A stretch of DNA of 52,234 nt from Streptomyces atratus. Lineage in GTDB: Bacteria > Actinomycetota > Actinomycetes > Streptomycetales > Streptomycetaceae. A program made the translations under genes and the position numbers. The notes under the pieces were generated by a model, which ran no database searches, had not been told where the DNA came from, and was given only the letters and a program-made list of their open reading frames with translations. How positions within the stretch are numbered: the stretch's first letter is position 1; each line of letters begins with the position of its first letter. The stretch lies in the NCBI RefSeq assembly GCF_014648655.1, contig NZ_BMRN01000045.1, positions 1 to 52,234 on the forward strand, read 5' to 3'. Positions 16,201 to 23,634 of this stretch are shown here, one piece after another.

Positions 16201-16963
16201 TGAGCCCCAGCTGCCCGCGGACGCGCTCGCCATCGCACTGCCCTCCCATGCGGAGCAGGTGCTCACCGCGTACCGGGAGCGGCTCACCCGTCCCGACGAG
16301 AGGGCGGGCGAGGTGCTGTGCTCGCTCGCCGGGATCGACGCCCCCGCGCTGGCCCTGGACGCCGCCGGGCTCGTACGGGCGTACATCGACAGCCATCCGG
16401 AAGACGCCGTGCACGCCGCCGCGTACATCGACCGGAGGCTGGAGCACGGACCCGCCGCCCGCGCCCTGCTGCTGCCCCTGGTGACCGGACTGCTGCGGGA
16501 CCGTCCCGTGCCGCCGCCGGTGCGCGGCGCGCTCGCGGAGGTGCTCGCGGCGCCCGGCAGCCCCGCCTCCGGGCATCTGAGGGGCGAGCTGCTGGAGGTC
16601 CTGCTGGAATTCGAGCAGGATGCCCACCGCGACCCGGCCGTGCTCGACGCCTTGCTGCGGGCTGCCGCGACCGGCTCCGGCGGACGCGCACAGGCCCGCA
16701 CCCGCGCCCTGGTCCACCGCACCGGGATGCTGCTGGTCCGTACCCCCGAGGGCGCGGTCCGCTTCGACCGCCGACTGGTCGAACTCGCTCGTGACGTGCC
16801 CGGATTCGCGGCCCTGGTCACCGGGTGGCTGGCCGAGGCCCCGCAGGAGTGGGCGGCGCTCATCGGCCCGAGCGCGCGGCGGACGGTGGAGGCGCTGGGA
16901 AGCCCGAAGACGATGCCGATGCAGGCCGCGGGGCGTGAGCATGGCAGTCTTAGACCTGCGTAA
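13271..16963 (+). CDS. Trypsin-like domain fused to a STAND-like NTPase and helical repeats; catalytic serine missing
   Basis: 1230 residues. Residues 1-175 form a trypsin-like domain with His36 (VVTSHEAV) and Asp69 (LDLALL) in place, but the GDSGGP position reads AAVGGP (150-155), so Val152 replaces the nucleophile. A P-loop follows near 272-280 (GAPGTGRTT, Arg where Lys is usual) with a Walker-B-like strand LLVLLDGPEE near 356-365, as in STAND/AAA+ NTPases. After a winged-helix-like region (about 500-600) the rest to the C-terminus is helical, HEAT/TPR-like. No signal peptide, so cytoplasmic. Codon 90 is TTA (13538-13540), read by the bldA tRNA in Streptomyces. ATG at 13271 is leaderless. 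It stands alone between truB and ribF. Domain order resembles conflict/signalling proteins; the role is unknown. Confidence 0.75.
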   Translation: MGSGDRAALVRICDSAGRPRGTGFVADDRGTVVTSHEAVDGPARLVLYGTDGRSCPVEAADVTALPELDLALLRTSGPSTLGVEPTPIALRDRIGAGTYVTIAAHGWREARVFGTAPVTYTTNGRCHRIGAALELALGTDGRDALRLGGAAVGGPVLDPESGAVIAVLGTELRAGRPAAGFAVPLSGAGTDGPLGELLRRNATSVPGYGRDLNLAGALHLTATSLGSAGGPAGCSDPVERPDVIAEFSAFSDPGHLSSAPHGPVVVLGLVGAPGTGRTTELAALAARRARGAVPAPTLWLRGADLLADDDSVADAIARTLRRAGRIVTAAGARGDMASATPERVAGLAEESGSPLLVLLDGPEEMPPVLAHGLARWTAGTVDWLRECGARLVVACTPEHWETAGALCPPGALHRPVRPARRLPSAVRLGDLTAIQAEQARERYAIPSDALAPGHGRHPLTLSLLAQVREALPGDVVGQPDAEDVFGAHLDLMCLRIAVRIAAVSGPSPGGTAVRRLAAQVAGQVHEAARRCLGPGQGELDRAVFEEVFPWRTGWASAVLTEGLLVPAGAGYRFAHEELGDWVQGAHLDLDAALHALVHRWHAEEGPGAGAAELRVPQPRRPRTGHSRAPVPEASTEAAVTTGPRTLPVPRHRIGPVIQALLLLGRRQGPAALAHRLADLIEALDRMPPGPGASGQTAHDARWWAVHLLSETLLRVPDARPHLGVLRLLAGRIVRRAAAGGPGSRGAGVYAEFGPWFWRRLRLPEADRIDLFRRLVPVDGPRRADPRGDGDRTCDPYPDGDSGERFLDAVARRLVAQPRTMQPLLCGWFTDERPLPGDEGVTIRPTVAAAAQALLYARRDLAVDDLTDALVSTAHPRAEELLAALAEDEPSALCRAVDRWARDEDRPARRTAAASYALVTAAHVTLDADRELLRRAARALLARQADASLHGAALTLLVQDPQTRDRYLPQALRAFVAGEPQLPADALAIALPSHAEQVLTAYRERLTRPDERAGEVLCSLAGIDAPALALDAAGLVRAYIDSHPEDAVHAAAYIDRRLEHGPAARALLLPLVTGLLRDRPVPPPVRGALAEVLAAPGSPASGHLRGELLEVLLEFEQDAHRDPAVLDALLRAAATGSGGRAQARTRALVHRTGMLLVRTPEGAVRFDRRLVELARDVPGFAALVTGWLAEAPQEWAALIGPSARRTVEALGSPKTMPMQAAGREHGSLRPA

Positions 16964-17006
16964 CAGGCAATCTCACGTACACGGGTTCGGGCGAGGAGCG
17001 GTCACA

Positions 17007-17960
17007 GTGCAGCGCTGGCGTGGCTTGGAGGACATCCCCCAGGACTGGGGACGCAGCGTCGTCACCATCGGCTCCTATGACGGGGTGCACCGCGGACACC
17101 AGCTGATCATCGGGCGGGCCGTGGAGCGGGCACGCGAGCTGGGCGTGCCGTCGGTCGTGGTGACCTTCGACCCGCATCCCAGCGAGGTCGTACGGCCCGG
17201 CAGCCACCCGCCGCTGCTCGCCCCGCACCACCGGCGCGCCGAGCTGATGGCGGAGCTGGGGGTGGACGCGGTGCTGATCCTGCCGTTCACCACCGAATTC
17301 TCGAAGCTGGCGCCGGCCGACTTCATCGTGAAGGTGCTCGTCGACAAGCTGCACGCGCAGCTGGTCATCGAGGGCCCCAACTTCCGCTTCGGTCACAAGG
17401 CGGCCGGGAATGTGCAGCTGCTCACCGAGTTCGGCGAGACGTACGACTACGGAGTCGAGGTCATCGACCTGTATGTGAGTGGTGAGGCGGGCGGCGGCCG
17501 GCCGTTCTCCTCCACCCTCACCCGACGGCTGGTCGCCGAGGGCGATGTCGCGGGCGCCGCCGAGATCCTCGGCCGGCCGCACCGGGTCGAGGGCGTCGTG
17601 GTCCGCGGCGCACAGCGCGGCCGTGAGATGGGCTTCCCCACGGCCAACGTGGAGACCCTGCCGCACACCGCGATCCCCGCCGACGGCGTCTACGCGGGCT
17701 GGCTCAATGTGAACGGCGAGGCGATGCCCGCCGCGATCTCGGTCGGCACGAACCCACAGTTCGACGGCACGGAGCGGACGGTGGAGGCGTACGCGATCGA
17801 CCGCGTCGGCCTCGACCTGTACGGGCTCCACGTCTCGGTGGACTTCCTCGCGTACGTACGCGGGATGCTGAAGTTCGACTCGATCGACGACCTGCTCGTG
17901 GCGATGGCCGCCGATGTGAAGCGGTGCAGCGAGCTGATCTCCGCGTACGAGCGCGGCTGA
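17007..17960 (+). CDS. ribF: Bifunctional riboflavin kinase/FAD synthetase
   Basis: 317 residues, normal for RibF. It phosphorylates riboflavin to FMN and adenylates FMN to FAD. The N-terminal nucleotidyltransferase domain shows GSYDGVHRGH (22-31), the (H/N)xGH-type motif, and VVTFDPHPSEVVRP; the C-terminal riboflavin kinase domain has GREMGFPTANVE, whose PTAN binds the flavin and ATP. GTG at 17007 is preferred because GAGGAG lies 9 bases upstream and the protein then starts like other actinobacterial RibF (MQRWRGLEDIP); the frame stays open much further upstream into the preceding gene, which is a coding shadow. Start is 43 bases after the preceding stop. No FMN riboswitch is visible in that space. 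Confidence 0.95.
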   Translation: MQRWRGLEDIPQDWGRSVVTIGSYDGVHRGHQLIIGRAVERARELGVPSVVVTFDPHPSEVVRPGSHPPLLAPHHRRAELMAELGVDAVLILPFTTEFSKLAPADFIVKVLVDKLHAQLVIEGPNFRFGHKAAGNVQLLTEFGETYDYGVEVIDLYVSGEAGGGRPFSSTLTRRLVAEGDVAGAAEILGRPHRVEGVVVRGAQRGREMGFPTANVETLPHTAIPADGVYAGWLNVNGEAMPAAISVGTNPQFDGTERTVEAYAIDRVGLDLYGLHVSVDFLAYVRGMLKFDSIDDLLVAMAADVKRCSELISAYERG

Positions 17961-17973
17961 ACCTTTCCTCGTG

Positions 17974-18020
17974 CACGACCGGGGCCGGGACCGTGGAGAA
18001 CGGTCCCGGCCCCGGTCGTG
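17974..18020. terminator. Bidirectional terminator after ribF
   Basis: Perfect 21-bp stem (17974-17994 with 18000-18020) around a five-base GGAGA loop, 13 bases after the ribF stop and 6 bases before the end of the MFS remnant on the other strand. Confidence 0.9.
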
Positions 18021-18026
18021 TCGGAA

Positions 18027-18240
18027 TCAGCTGTTCAGCTCCTCCAGCGTGCGCCCCTTGGTCTCCACGGCGAACCATGCGACCACGGCGCCGGCCACCG
18101 CGACGCAGCCCAGCCGGGTGAAGACCATCGCGAGGCTGCCGCCCGAGCCGATGATCGCGCCGACCACGATGGGTCCGAGGATGACGCCGAGCCGGTTGCG
18201 TGCGCCGCAGGGAGCGGTCGGCGAACAGATCACGCAGCCC
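18027..18240 (-). pseudogene. Remnant of an MFS (sugar-porter type) transporter
   Basis: The last 55 codons read like the end of a major facilitator transporter: RLGVILGPIVVGAIIGSG, a last hydrophobic helix and the tail ETKGRTLEELNS, the classic C-terminal signature, with its own TGA at 18027-18029 and a terminator just after. Just upstream, in another frame, GLRDLFADRSLRRT (about 18193-18235) resembles the central cytoplasmic loop of such transporters. The rest of the gene is gone. So a deletion removed the N-terminal half and helices 7-10 and left a frameshifted scar. No start codon with a ribosome site is present. It is a decayed gene next to xdhC. Confidence 0.65.
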
Positions 18241-18261
18241 GCCACGTGCTGAAGCATCGTT

Positions 18262-18267
18262 TATGGT
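18262..18267 (+). promoter_or_regulatory. Candidate xdhC -10 box
   Basis: TATGGT, about 48 bases before the xdhC start codon; no clear -35. It falls in sequence left over beside the deleted transporter. Confidence 0.35.
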
Positions 18268-18315
18268 GAGGCCGCGTCGAGCCGGACCGCATCCGGCCGG
18301 GAGGAGGTCCGTGCT

Positions 18316-19440
18316 GTGCGTGAACTGCTGTCGGAACTGGGTGCCTGGCACGCCGCCGGCACCGCCTTCGCCCTGGCGACCGTCGTCTCCGTACGCGGCA
18401 GCGCCCCGCGCGCACCCGGCGCCATGATGGCCGTGACCGCCGACGGCGCGGTGGCGGGCAGCGTCTCCGGAGGCTGTGTCGAAGGTGCGGTGTACGAAGT
18501 GGCGGGCGAGGTCCTCGCCACCGGGAGCCCTCAGCTGCAGACGTACGGGATCAGCGACGACGAGGCGTTCGGCGTGGGCCTGACGTGCGGCGGCACGATC
18601 GAGGTGTTCGTCAGGTCCTTCGCGTCGGCGGCCGACCGGGACCGGCTGCGGGAGGTCGCCGACAGTATCGGCAGGGGCGAGCCCGTCGCCGTCGCCACCG
18701 TCATCTCGGGCGAGGCGGAGCCCGGCGCCTGCCTGGTCGTCCGGGCACGGACCACGCAGGGAACGCTCGGCGACGAAGGGCTCGACTCGGCCGTCACCGA
18801 CGACGCCCGGGGACTGCTCGCCCAGGGTGCGACCGGCGCCCTGCGGTACGGGGCACACGGCGAGCGCCGGATGCAGGAGGTGTCCGTCTTCGTCCAGACG
18901 TACGCGCCACCACCCCGGATGCTCGTCTTCGGCGCCATCGACCATGCGGCCGCCACCGCACGCATGGGTTCCTTCCTCGGCTACCGGGTCACCGTCTGCG
19001 ATGCCCGCCCGGCCTTCGCGACCCGGGATCGCTTCCCCACCGCCGACGAGGTGATCTGCGCCTGGCCGCACACCTATCTGAGGGCGACGGACATCGACGA
19101 GCGGACGGTCATCTGCGTACTGACACACGATCCGAAGTTCGACGTTCCGTTGTTGGTGGCCGCCTTGCGCACACCTGCTGCGTACATCGGGGTCATGGGC
19201 AGCCGACGCACCCACCTGGACCGGGCCGCGCGGCTGCGGGAGGCCGGGGTCGACGCGGCCGAACTGGCGCGGCTCGCCTCGCCCGTCGGGCTGGACCTCG
19301 GTGCGCGCACACCGGAGGAGACCGCAGTCTCGATCGCCGCGGAGATCATCCAGCACCGGTGGGGCGGGACGGGCAGGCCGCTCGGCGAGCTGACCGGGGC
19401 GATCCACGGCCGGGCAACCGGCAGCCCGCCCGGCTCCTGA
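18316..19440 (+). CDS. XdhC/CoxI family protein, molybdenum cofactor chaperone
   Basis: 374 residues. XdhC proteins bind the molybdenum cofactor, help its sulfuration and insert it into xanthine dehydrogenase/CO dehydrogenase-type enzymes. The N-terminal XdhC_CoxI domain has TVVSVRGSAPRAPGAMMAV and the cysteine motifs SGGCVEG and LTCGGTIEVF. The C-terminal Rossmann-like domain begins about residue 195 (RMLVFGAIDHAAATARMG) and ends with YIGVMGSRRTHLDRAARL and the PVGLDLGARTPEETAVSIAAEI signature. GTG at 18316 has GGAGGAGG 9 bases upstream. No xanthine dehydrogenase gene is within the window, so its client is encoded elsewhere. It converges on oppF. Confidence 0.88.
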   Translation: MRELLSELGAWHAAGTAFALATVVSVRGSAPRAPGAMMAVTADGAVAGSVSGGCVEGAVYEVAGEVLATGSPQLQTYGISDDEAFGVGLTCGGTIEVFVRSFASAADRDRLREVADSIGRGEPVAVATVISGEAEPGACLVVRARTTQGTLGDEGLDSAVTDDARGLLAQGATGALRYGAHGERRMQEVSVFVQTYAPPPRMLVFGAIDHAAATARMGSFLGYRVTVCDARPAFATRDRFPTADEVICAWPHTYLRATDIDERTVICVLTHDPKFDVPLLVAALRTPAAYIGVMGSRRTHLDRAARLREAGVDAAELARLASPVGLDLGARTPEETAVSIAAEIIQHRWGGTGRPLGELTGAIHGRATGSPPGS

Positions 19441-19450
19441 CGGCGCTGCG

Positions 19451-19499
19451 TCCGCCGGACAGGCCGGGGCCCGTCCGAGGGCGATCCGCCGGACAGGCC
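19451..19499. repeat. Direct repeat pair of a 15-bp intergenic element
   Basis: TCCGCCGGACAGGCC occurs at 19451-19465 and 19485-19499. The same core in inverse orientation (GGCCTGTCCGGCG) is at 46878-46890, so this is a dispersed intergenic element of this genome. Confidence 0.6.
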
Positions 19500-19501
19500 C
19501 C
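19466..19501 (-). terminator. Terminator after oppF
   Basis: 12-bp stem (19466-19477 with 19490-19501) that is complete, with one G-U pair, only in minus-strand RNA, suiting the opp operon whose last stop is at 19513. Confidence 0.6.
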
Positions 19502-19512
19502 AGGTCACCCCG

Positions 19513-20508
19513 CTACGACCGCGTCTTCGCAGCCGCGCCCGCCCAGTGGCACGCCACCTGTGTCTGCCCGCCGCCCGCGAGCACCGGCAGGTCCTTCGTA
19601 CGGCACGCGTCCGCGACACCCGCCCGCTCGGCCTCGCCCGAGGCCAGCACCTGGCAGCGGGCATGGAACCGGCACCCCGATGGCACCCTGGACGGGTCCG
19701 GCGGCTCACCGGTCAGAATCACCGGATCGCCCCCGGCCTCCGGCAGCACCGACAACAGCGCCTGGGTGTACGGGTGCTGCGGAGCCGTCAGGATCTGCTC
19801 CACCTCGCCCGTCTCCACGATCCGCCCGAGGTACATCACCGCGACCCGGTCGGCGATGTTCCACGCCAGGCCGAGGTCGTGCGTGACCACCAGAGCGGAC
19901 AGACCCAGTTCGTCCCGCAGCCGCAGCAGCAGGGCCAGGATCTCGCCGCGCACCGAAGCGTCCAGCGAGGCCACCGGCTCGTCGGCCACGATGAGTTCCG
20001 GCTCCAGCACGAGCGCGCCCGCGATCACGACCCGCTGTCGCTGACCGCCCGACAGCTCGTGCGGATAGCGCAGGAAGAACCGCTCGGGAGGCCGCAGCCC
20101 CGCCCGCGACAGCGCCTCGGCCACCGCCGCCCGCTCATCACCCGCGTACCCGTGGATCCGCAGACCCTCGGCGACGGCGTCGTACACCGTGTGCCTCGGG
20201 TTGAGCGAACCGCTGGGGTCCTGGAGCACCAGCTGGACCCGCTTGCGGTACACCTTCAGCGCCCGGCTGGCATAGTCGAGCGGCTGCCCGCCGAAGGTCA
20301 CCTGCCCGGACGTCGGCGGGACCAGACCCAGCAGCGAACGCGCCAGCGTCGTCTTGCCGCAGCCCGACTCGCCGACCAGCGCGACGATCTCGCCCGGCCG
20401 GATGTCCAGATCGACGCTGTCCACGGCACGCGCCGGGGCAGCCCCGCGCCGGCCGGGGAAGGTGACCTTCAGCCCCTGGGCGCTGAGCAGGGGAGTGGTG
20501 GTGGTCAT
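19513..20508 (-). CDS. oppF: Oligopeptide ABC transporter ATP-binding protein (OppF type)
   Basis: 331 residues. It is one of two ATPases that energise the oligopeptide/dipeptide importer at the inner face of the membrane. Walker A GESGCGKTT (about 46-54), Q-loop VQLVLQDPSGSLNPRH, signature LSGGQRQR, Walker B ELIVADEPVASLD and the switch histidine in VVTHDL are all intact. The C-terminal oligo/dipeptide extension carries CRFHARC and further Cys, as in OppF/DppF. The start overlaps the oppD stop by four bases (ATGA) and AAGGAG lies 7 bases upstream. Last gene of the oppABCDF operon. Substrate may be peptides or another compound such as nickel or a siderophore; peptides are likeliest. Confidence 0.88.
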   Translation of the reverse strand: MTTTTPLLSAQGLKVTFPGRRGAAPARAVDSVDLDIRPGEIVALVGESGCGKTTLARSLLGLVPPTSGQVTFGGQPLDYASRALKVYRKRVQLVLQDPSGSLNPRHTVYDAVAEGLRIHGYAGDERAAVAEALSRAGLRPPERFFLRYPHELSGGQRQRVVIAGALVLEPELIVADEPVASLDASVRGEILALLLRLRDELGLSALVVTHDLGLAWNIADRVAVMYLGRIVETGEVEQILTAPQHPYTQALLSVLPEAGGDPVILTGEPPDPSRVPSGCRFHARCQVLASGEAERAGVADACRTKDLPVLAGGGQTQVACHWAGAAAKTRS

Positions 20509-21533
20509 GATGTGCTCCTTGCTTCCTCGGCACCCGGCCGGGCCCCGGCCGCGACCGCCCCCGGCTCCACCAGCACACAGGCGGCCCGCCGCTGTGGCCC
20601 CGCGTCCCGCAGCTCCTGGTCCTCGGTCGTGCAGGAGTCCAGGGCCACCGGGCAGCGCGGGTGGAAGGTGCAGCCGCCGGGCAGCGCCGAGGGGTCCGGC
20701 GGATCGCCGGGCAGCCCGCGGGGCGCGAACCGGGAGGCCGGGTCGCCGATGCGCGGAAAGGCGCCGGACAGGGCTTTGCCGTACGGGTGGTGCGCGTTCT
20801 CGTAGACCTCGGACGCCGGGCCCTCCTCGACGACCCGGCCCGCGTACATCACCGCGAGCCGGTCGCAGGTGTCCGAGAGCACCGCGAGGTCATGGCTGAT
20901 CATGATCAGGCCGAGGTCCTGCTCGGACACCAACTGTTCGATCAGCCGCAGGATCTGGGCCTGGATCATCACATCGAGAGCCGTGGTCGGCTCGTCCGCG
21001 ATGATCAGGCCCGGATCGCAGGCCAGCGCCATCGCGATCATCACGCGCTGCCGCTGCCCGCCGGACAGCTCGTGCGGATAGGCGGAGGCACGGGCGGCGG
21101 GCAGCCCCACCTGCTCCAGCAGCACGCCCGCCCGCTTCGCCGCCGCGGCCTGCGTCGCCTTCTTGTGCAGCAGGATCGGCTCGGCGATCTGCTCCCCGAT
21201 GCGGTGCACAGCGTTGAGTGAGTGCATCGCGCCCTGGAAGACGATCGACGCCCCCGCCCAGCGCACCGCCCGGACCTGGCCCCACTTCATGGCGAGGACG
21301 TCCTCGCCGTTCAGCAGGATCCGGCCGGACACCTTCGTACCGGCGGGCAGCAGCCGCAGCAGCGCGAGCGCCAGCGTCGACTTCCCGCAGCCCGACTCAC
21401 CGGCGATGCCGAGCTTCTGCCCGGCGTCGACGGAGAGGTTCACACCGCGGACGGCCTGTGCCCCGCCGGCGTACGTCACCGTAAGGTCCTGTACGTCGAG
21501 AAGCGGTGTCTTCTGGATGCTCGTCGTGCTCAA
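20505..21533 (-). CDS. oppD: Oligopeptide ABC transporter ATP-binding protein (OppD type)
   Basis: 342 residues from a TTG start at 21533 whose bases overlap the oppC stop (TTGA). The protein then begins MSTTSIQKTPLLDVQDLTVTY, as expected; the frame is open further upstream only as a shadow of oppC. Walker A GESGCGKST, Q-loop VFQGAMHSLNAVH, signature LSGGQRQR, Walker B LIIADEPTTALD and the histidine of MISHDL are intact. The C-terminal extension with GGCTFHPRCP is typical of OppD/DppD. It pairs with the next gene's product to form the heterodimeric ATPase of the transporter. The rare TTG start suggests modest translation, dependent on coupling to oppC. Confidence 0.88.
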   Translation of the reverse strand: MSTTSIQKTPLLDVQDLTVTYAGGAQAVRGVNLSVDAGQKLGIAGESGCGKSTLALALLRLLPAGTKVSGRILLNGEDVLAMKWGQVRAVRWAGASIVFQGAMHSLNAVHRIGEQIAEPILLHKKATQAAAAKRAGVLLEQVGLPAARASAYPHELSGGQRQRVMIAMALACDPGLIIADEPTTALDVMIQAQILRLIEQLVSEQDLGLIMISHDLAVLSDTCDRLAVMYAGRVVEEGPASEVYENAHHPYGKALSGAFPRIGDPASRFAPRGLPGDPPDPSALPGGCTFHPRCPVALDSCTTEDQELRDAGPQRRAACVLVEPGAVAAGARPGAEEARSTS

Positions 21534-22465
21534 CGGGCCACCCCCAGCTTGGGATTGAGGACGGACTCGATGGCGCGGCCGCACAGGGTGAACGCCAGGG
21601 CCACCAGGGCGATGGCGATGCCGGGCGGTGCCAGGTACCACCAGTCGCCCGCGCTGACCGCGCCCGCCTCGCGGGCGTCCTGGAGCATGCCGCCCCAGGA
21701 GGTGGTGGTCGGGTCGCTGAGACCGAGGAAGGCCAGGGTGGCCTCGGTGAGGATCGCGCTGGAGATCACCAGCGTGGTCTGCGCGAGCACCAGCGGCATC
21801 ACGTTCGGCAGCACGTGCCGGACCATGATGTGCCCGTGGCCGCCGCCCAGAGCGCGGGCGCGCTCGATGTACGGGCGGGACTCCACGGCAAGGGTCTGAG
21901 CCCGGACCAGCCGGGCCGTGGTCGGCCAGGTCGTGACCCCGATCGCGATGACGACCGTCCACATCGAGCGGTCCATCACCGTGGCGAGCGCGATCGCGAG
22001 GACCAGGGTCGGCATCACCAGGAACCAGTCGGTGACCCGCATCAGGACCGTCGAGTACCAGCCGTGGAAGTGGCCCGCGACGATGCCCACGACCGTACCG
22101 ATGGCGACGCACAGGAACGCCGCGAGCAGGCCGACCGTCAGTGAGACCCTGGTGCCCCACACCAGCAGCGCCAGCACGCTGCGCCCGAACTGGTCGGTAC
22201 CGAGCGGGAATTCACCGCTCGGCGACTCCAGCGCACCACCGGGGGCGCCGGTGACGCTCTGCGAGTCGGCGCCGACGAGCTGCGGCGCGAACACGGCGAC
22301 CAGCGCGATCAGGACGAGCGCGCCCAGACCCCACAGTCCGCTCCGGTGGCCGCTGTACTCCCGCCAGAAGCGGGCGGCGGACTGGCGCTTACGCGCGCGG
22401 GCCAGAGCGCGCGGATTCTGCGCGGGCTCCGCCTTCGTCGGCGTGGGCATGGATTCGGTCGTCAT
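21530..22465 (-). CDS. oppC: Oligopeptide ABC transporter permease (OppC type)
   Basis: 311 residues, ATG at 22465 overlapping the oppB stop by four bases. An N-terminal Lys/Arg-rich cytoplasmic segment (ALARARKRQSAARFWREY) precedes the first membrane helix (about 48-68). Then comes a loop with HPLGTDQFGRSV-type sequence (FPLGTDQFGRSVLALLVWG), the OppC signature, and five more helices. The EAA coupling loop reads YIERARALGGGHGHIMVRHVLPN (about 205-227), the contact site for the ATPase subunits. The C-terminus ends in DPRLGV-like NPKLGVAR. All features fit an intact permease subunit of the binding-protein-dependent family. Confidence 0.88.
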   Translation of the reverse strand: MTTESMPTPTKAEPAQNPRALARARKRQSAARFWREYSGHRSGLWGLGALVLIALVAVFAPQLVGADSQSVTGAPGGALESPSGEFPLGTDQFGRSVLALLVWGTRVSLTVGLLAAFLCVAIGTVVGIVAGHFHGWYSTVLMRVTDWFLVMPTLVLAIALATVMDRSMWTVVIAIGVTTWPTTARLVRAQTLAVESRPYIERARALGGGHGHIMVRHVLPNVMPLVLAQTTLVISSAILTEATLAFLGLSDPTTTSWGGMLQDAREAGAVSAGDWWYLAPPGIAIALVALAFTLCGRAIESVLNPKLGVAR

Positions 22466-23544
22466 CGGCCCACCCGGGGATCGAGCAGCGGATAGAGCAC
22501 ATCGGCAAGGGTGTTCGCCAGGATCACCGCGGTGGCGAAGACGAAGAACAGCCCTTGCACGAGCGGGAGATCGGGCACGCTGAGCGCCTCGTAGAAGAGG
22601 CCGCCGAGGCCCGGCCAGGAGAACACCGTCTCGACCAGGATCTGTCCGGCGACCACATGCCCGAGGTTCACGAACATCAGGGTGAAGGTCGGCAGCATCG
22701 CGTTCGGCACGGCGTGCTTGCGGCGCACGACGTCGTCCCGCAGCCCCTTCGCACGGGCCGTCGTCAGATAGTCGCTGCCCATCTCGTCGAGCAGCGAGGA
22801 GCGCATCACAAGGAGCGTCTGCGCGTATCCGACGGCGACCAGTGTGACCACCGGCAGGACCAGGTGGTGCGCCACGTCGAGGATGTAGGCGAAGCCGGTC
22901 TCGTTGCCCGACTCCAGACCGCCCGTCGGGAACATCCCCGGGATCGGGCCGATGCCCACCGAGAAGACGATGATCAGCAGCAGGCCCAGCCAGAACGCCG
23001 GGACGGAGTAGAGCGTCAGCGCGAACGCGGTGTTGAACCGGTCGCTCATGGAGCCATTGCGCCAGGCGGTCCGGGTACCGAGCCAGATGCCGAGCGCGGT
23101 GTACAGGACGTACGACGTGCCGGTCAGGAGCAGGGTCGCCGGGAGCGCCTCGGTGATCTTGTCGATGACCGGCGCGTGGAACTGGAACGAGGTGCCGAAG
23201 TCGCCCGTGAGGGCGTCGCCGACGTAGCTCGTGAACTGCTGCCACATTGGCTGGTCGAGACCGAACTGACGCCGCAGCGACTGGAGTTGTTCCACGGACA
23301 CGGGCCGGCCGCCCGTCATCTGCTTCACCGGGTCGCTGGGAATGAGCCGGAAGAGGAAGAAGCTGGTGACCAGGACCGCGAACAGCGACACCGCTGCTCC
23401 CGCGATCTTGGCCGCCACGTATTGGAGATAGGCCTTGGTGTTGCGCGCCCGTGGACCGCGGGCGGCCGACGGGCCGGCCGGAGCCGGGCCGTCGGTGTCC
23501 GCGTCCGCGATCTGCACGAGCGCCGGAGTGCTGTCAGCTGTCAT
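22462..23544 (-). CDS. oppB: Oligopeptide ABC transporter permease (OppB type)
   Basis: 360 residues. An unusually long cytoplasmic N-terminus of about 40 residues (acidic and Ala/Pro-rich) precedes the first helix VAAKIAGAAVSLFAVLVTSFFLFRLIP. The periplasm-side loop with LRRQFGLDQPMWQQFTSYVGDALTGDFGTSF is the OppB/DppB signature. The EAA loop reads YLTTARAKGLRDDVVRRKHAVPNAMLP, the ATPase contact. Six membrane segments in all. ATG at 23544 lies 90 bases after oppA, and a hairpin in that gap may lower expression of the permease relative to the binding protein. Start has no strong ribosome site; a shorter start at a later Met is possible but none lies before the first helix. Confidence 0.87.
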   Translation of the reverse strand: MTADSTPALVQIADADTDGPAPAGPSAARGPRARNTKAYLQYVAAKIAGAAVSLFAVLVTSFFLFRLIPSDPVKQMTGGRPVSVEQLQSLRRQFGLDQPMWQQFTSYVGDALTGDFGTSFQFHAPVIDKITEALPATLLLTGTSYVLYTALGIWLGTRTAWRNGSMSDRFNTAFALTLYSVPAFWLGLLLIIVFSVGIGPIPGMFPTGGLESGNETGFAYILDVAHHLVLPVVTLVAVGYAQTLLVMRSSLLDEMGSDYLTTARAKGLRDDVVRRKHAVPNAMLPTFTLMFVNLGHVVAGQILVETVFSWPGLGGLFYEALSVPDLPLVQGLFFVFATAVILANTLADVLYPLLDPRVGR

Positions 23545-23574
23545 GGGGAACTCTCGTTACTCGTGCTGCACGTG

Positions 23575-23617
23575 GAGGGGCCGGCCGACGATGTGAATGT
23601 TCCCCGGCCGGTCCCTC
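23575..23617 (-). terminator. Hairpin between oppA and oppB
   Basis: 12-bp arms (23575-23586 and 23606-23617) with one imperfect pair and a 19-base loop. Such a structure after a binding-protein gene usually reduces read-through or stabilises the upstream message. Confidence 0.45.
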
Positions 23618-23634
23618 TCGACCCGTCCGGGTGA

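Noticed and set aside
13940..16942. A 1000-codon frame opposite the trypsin-like/STAND gene
   Set aside because: Arg/Gly/Pro-rich shadow; the plus-strand frame has recognisable domains.
13271..16963. Active secreted trypsin
   Set aside because: No signal peptide and no nucleophilic serine in the GDSGGP position.
17961..18300. FMN riboswitch near ribF
   Set aside because: The gap before ribF is 43 bases and contains no RFN-element sequence; the region after it is a terminator and transporter scar.
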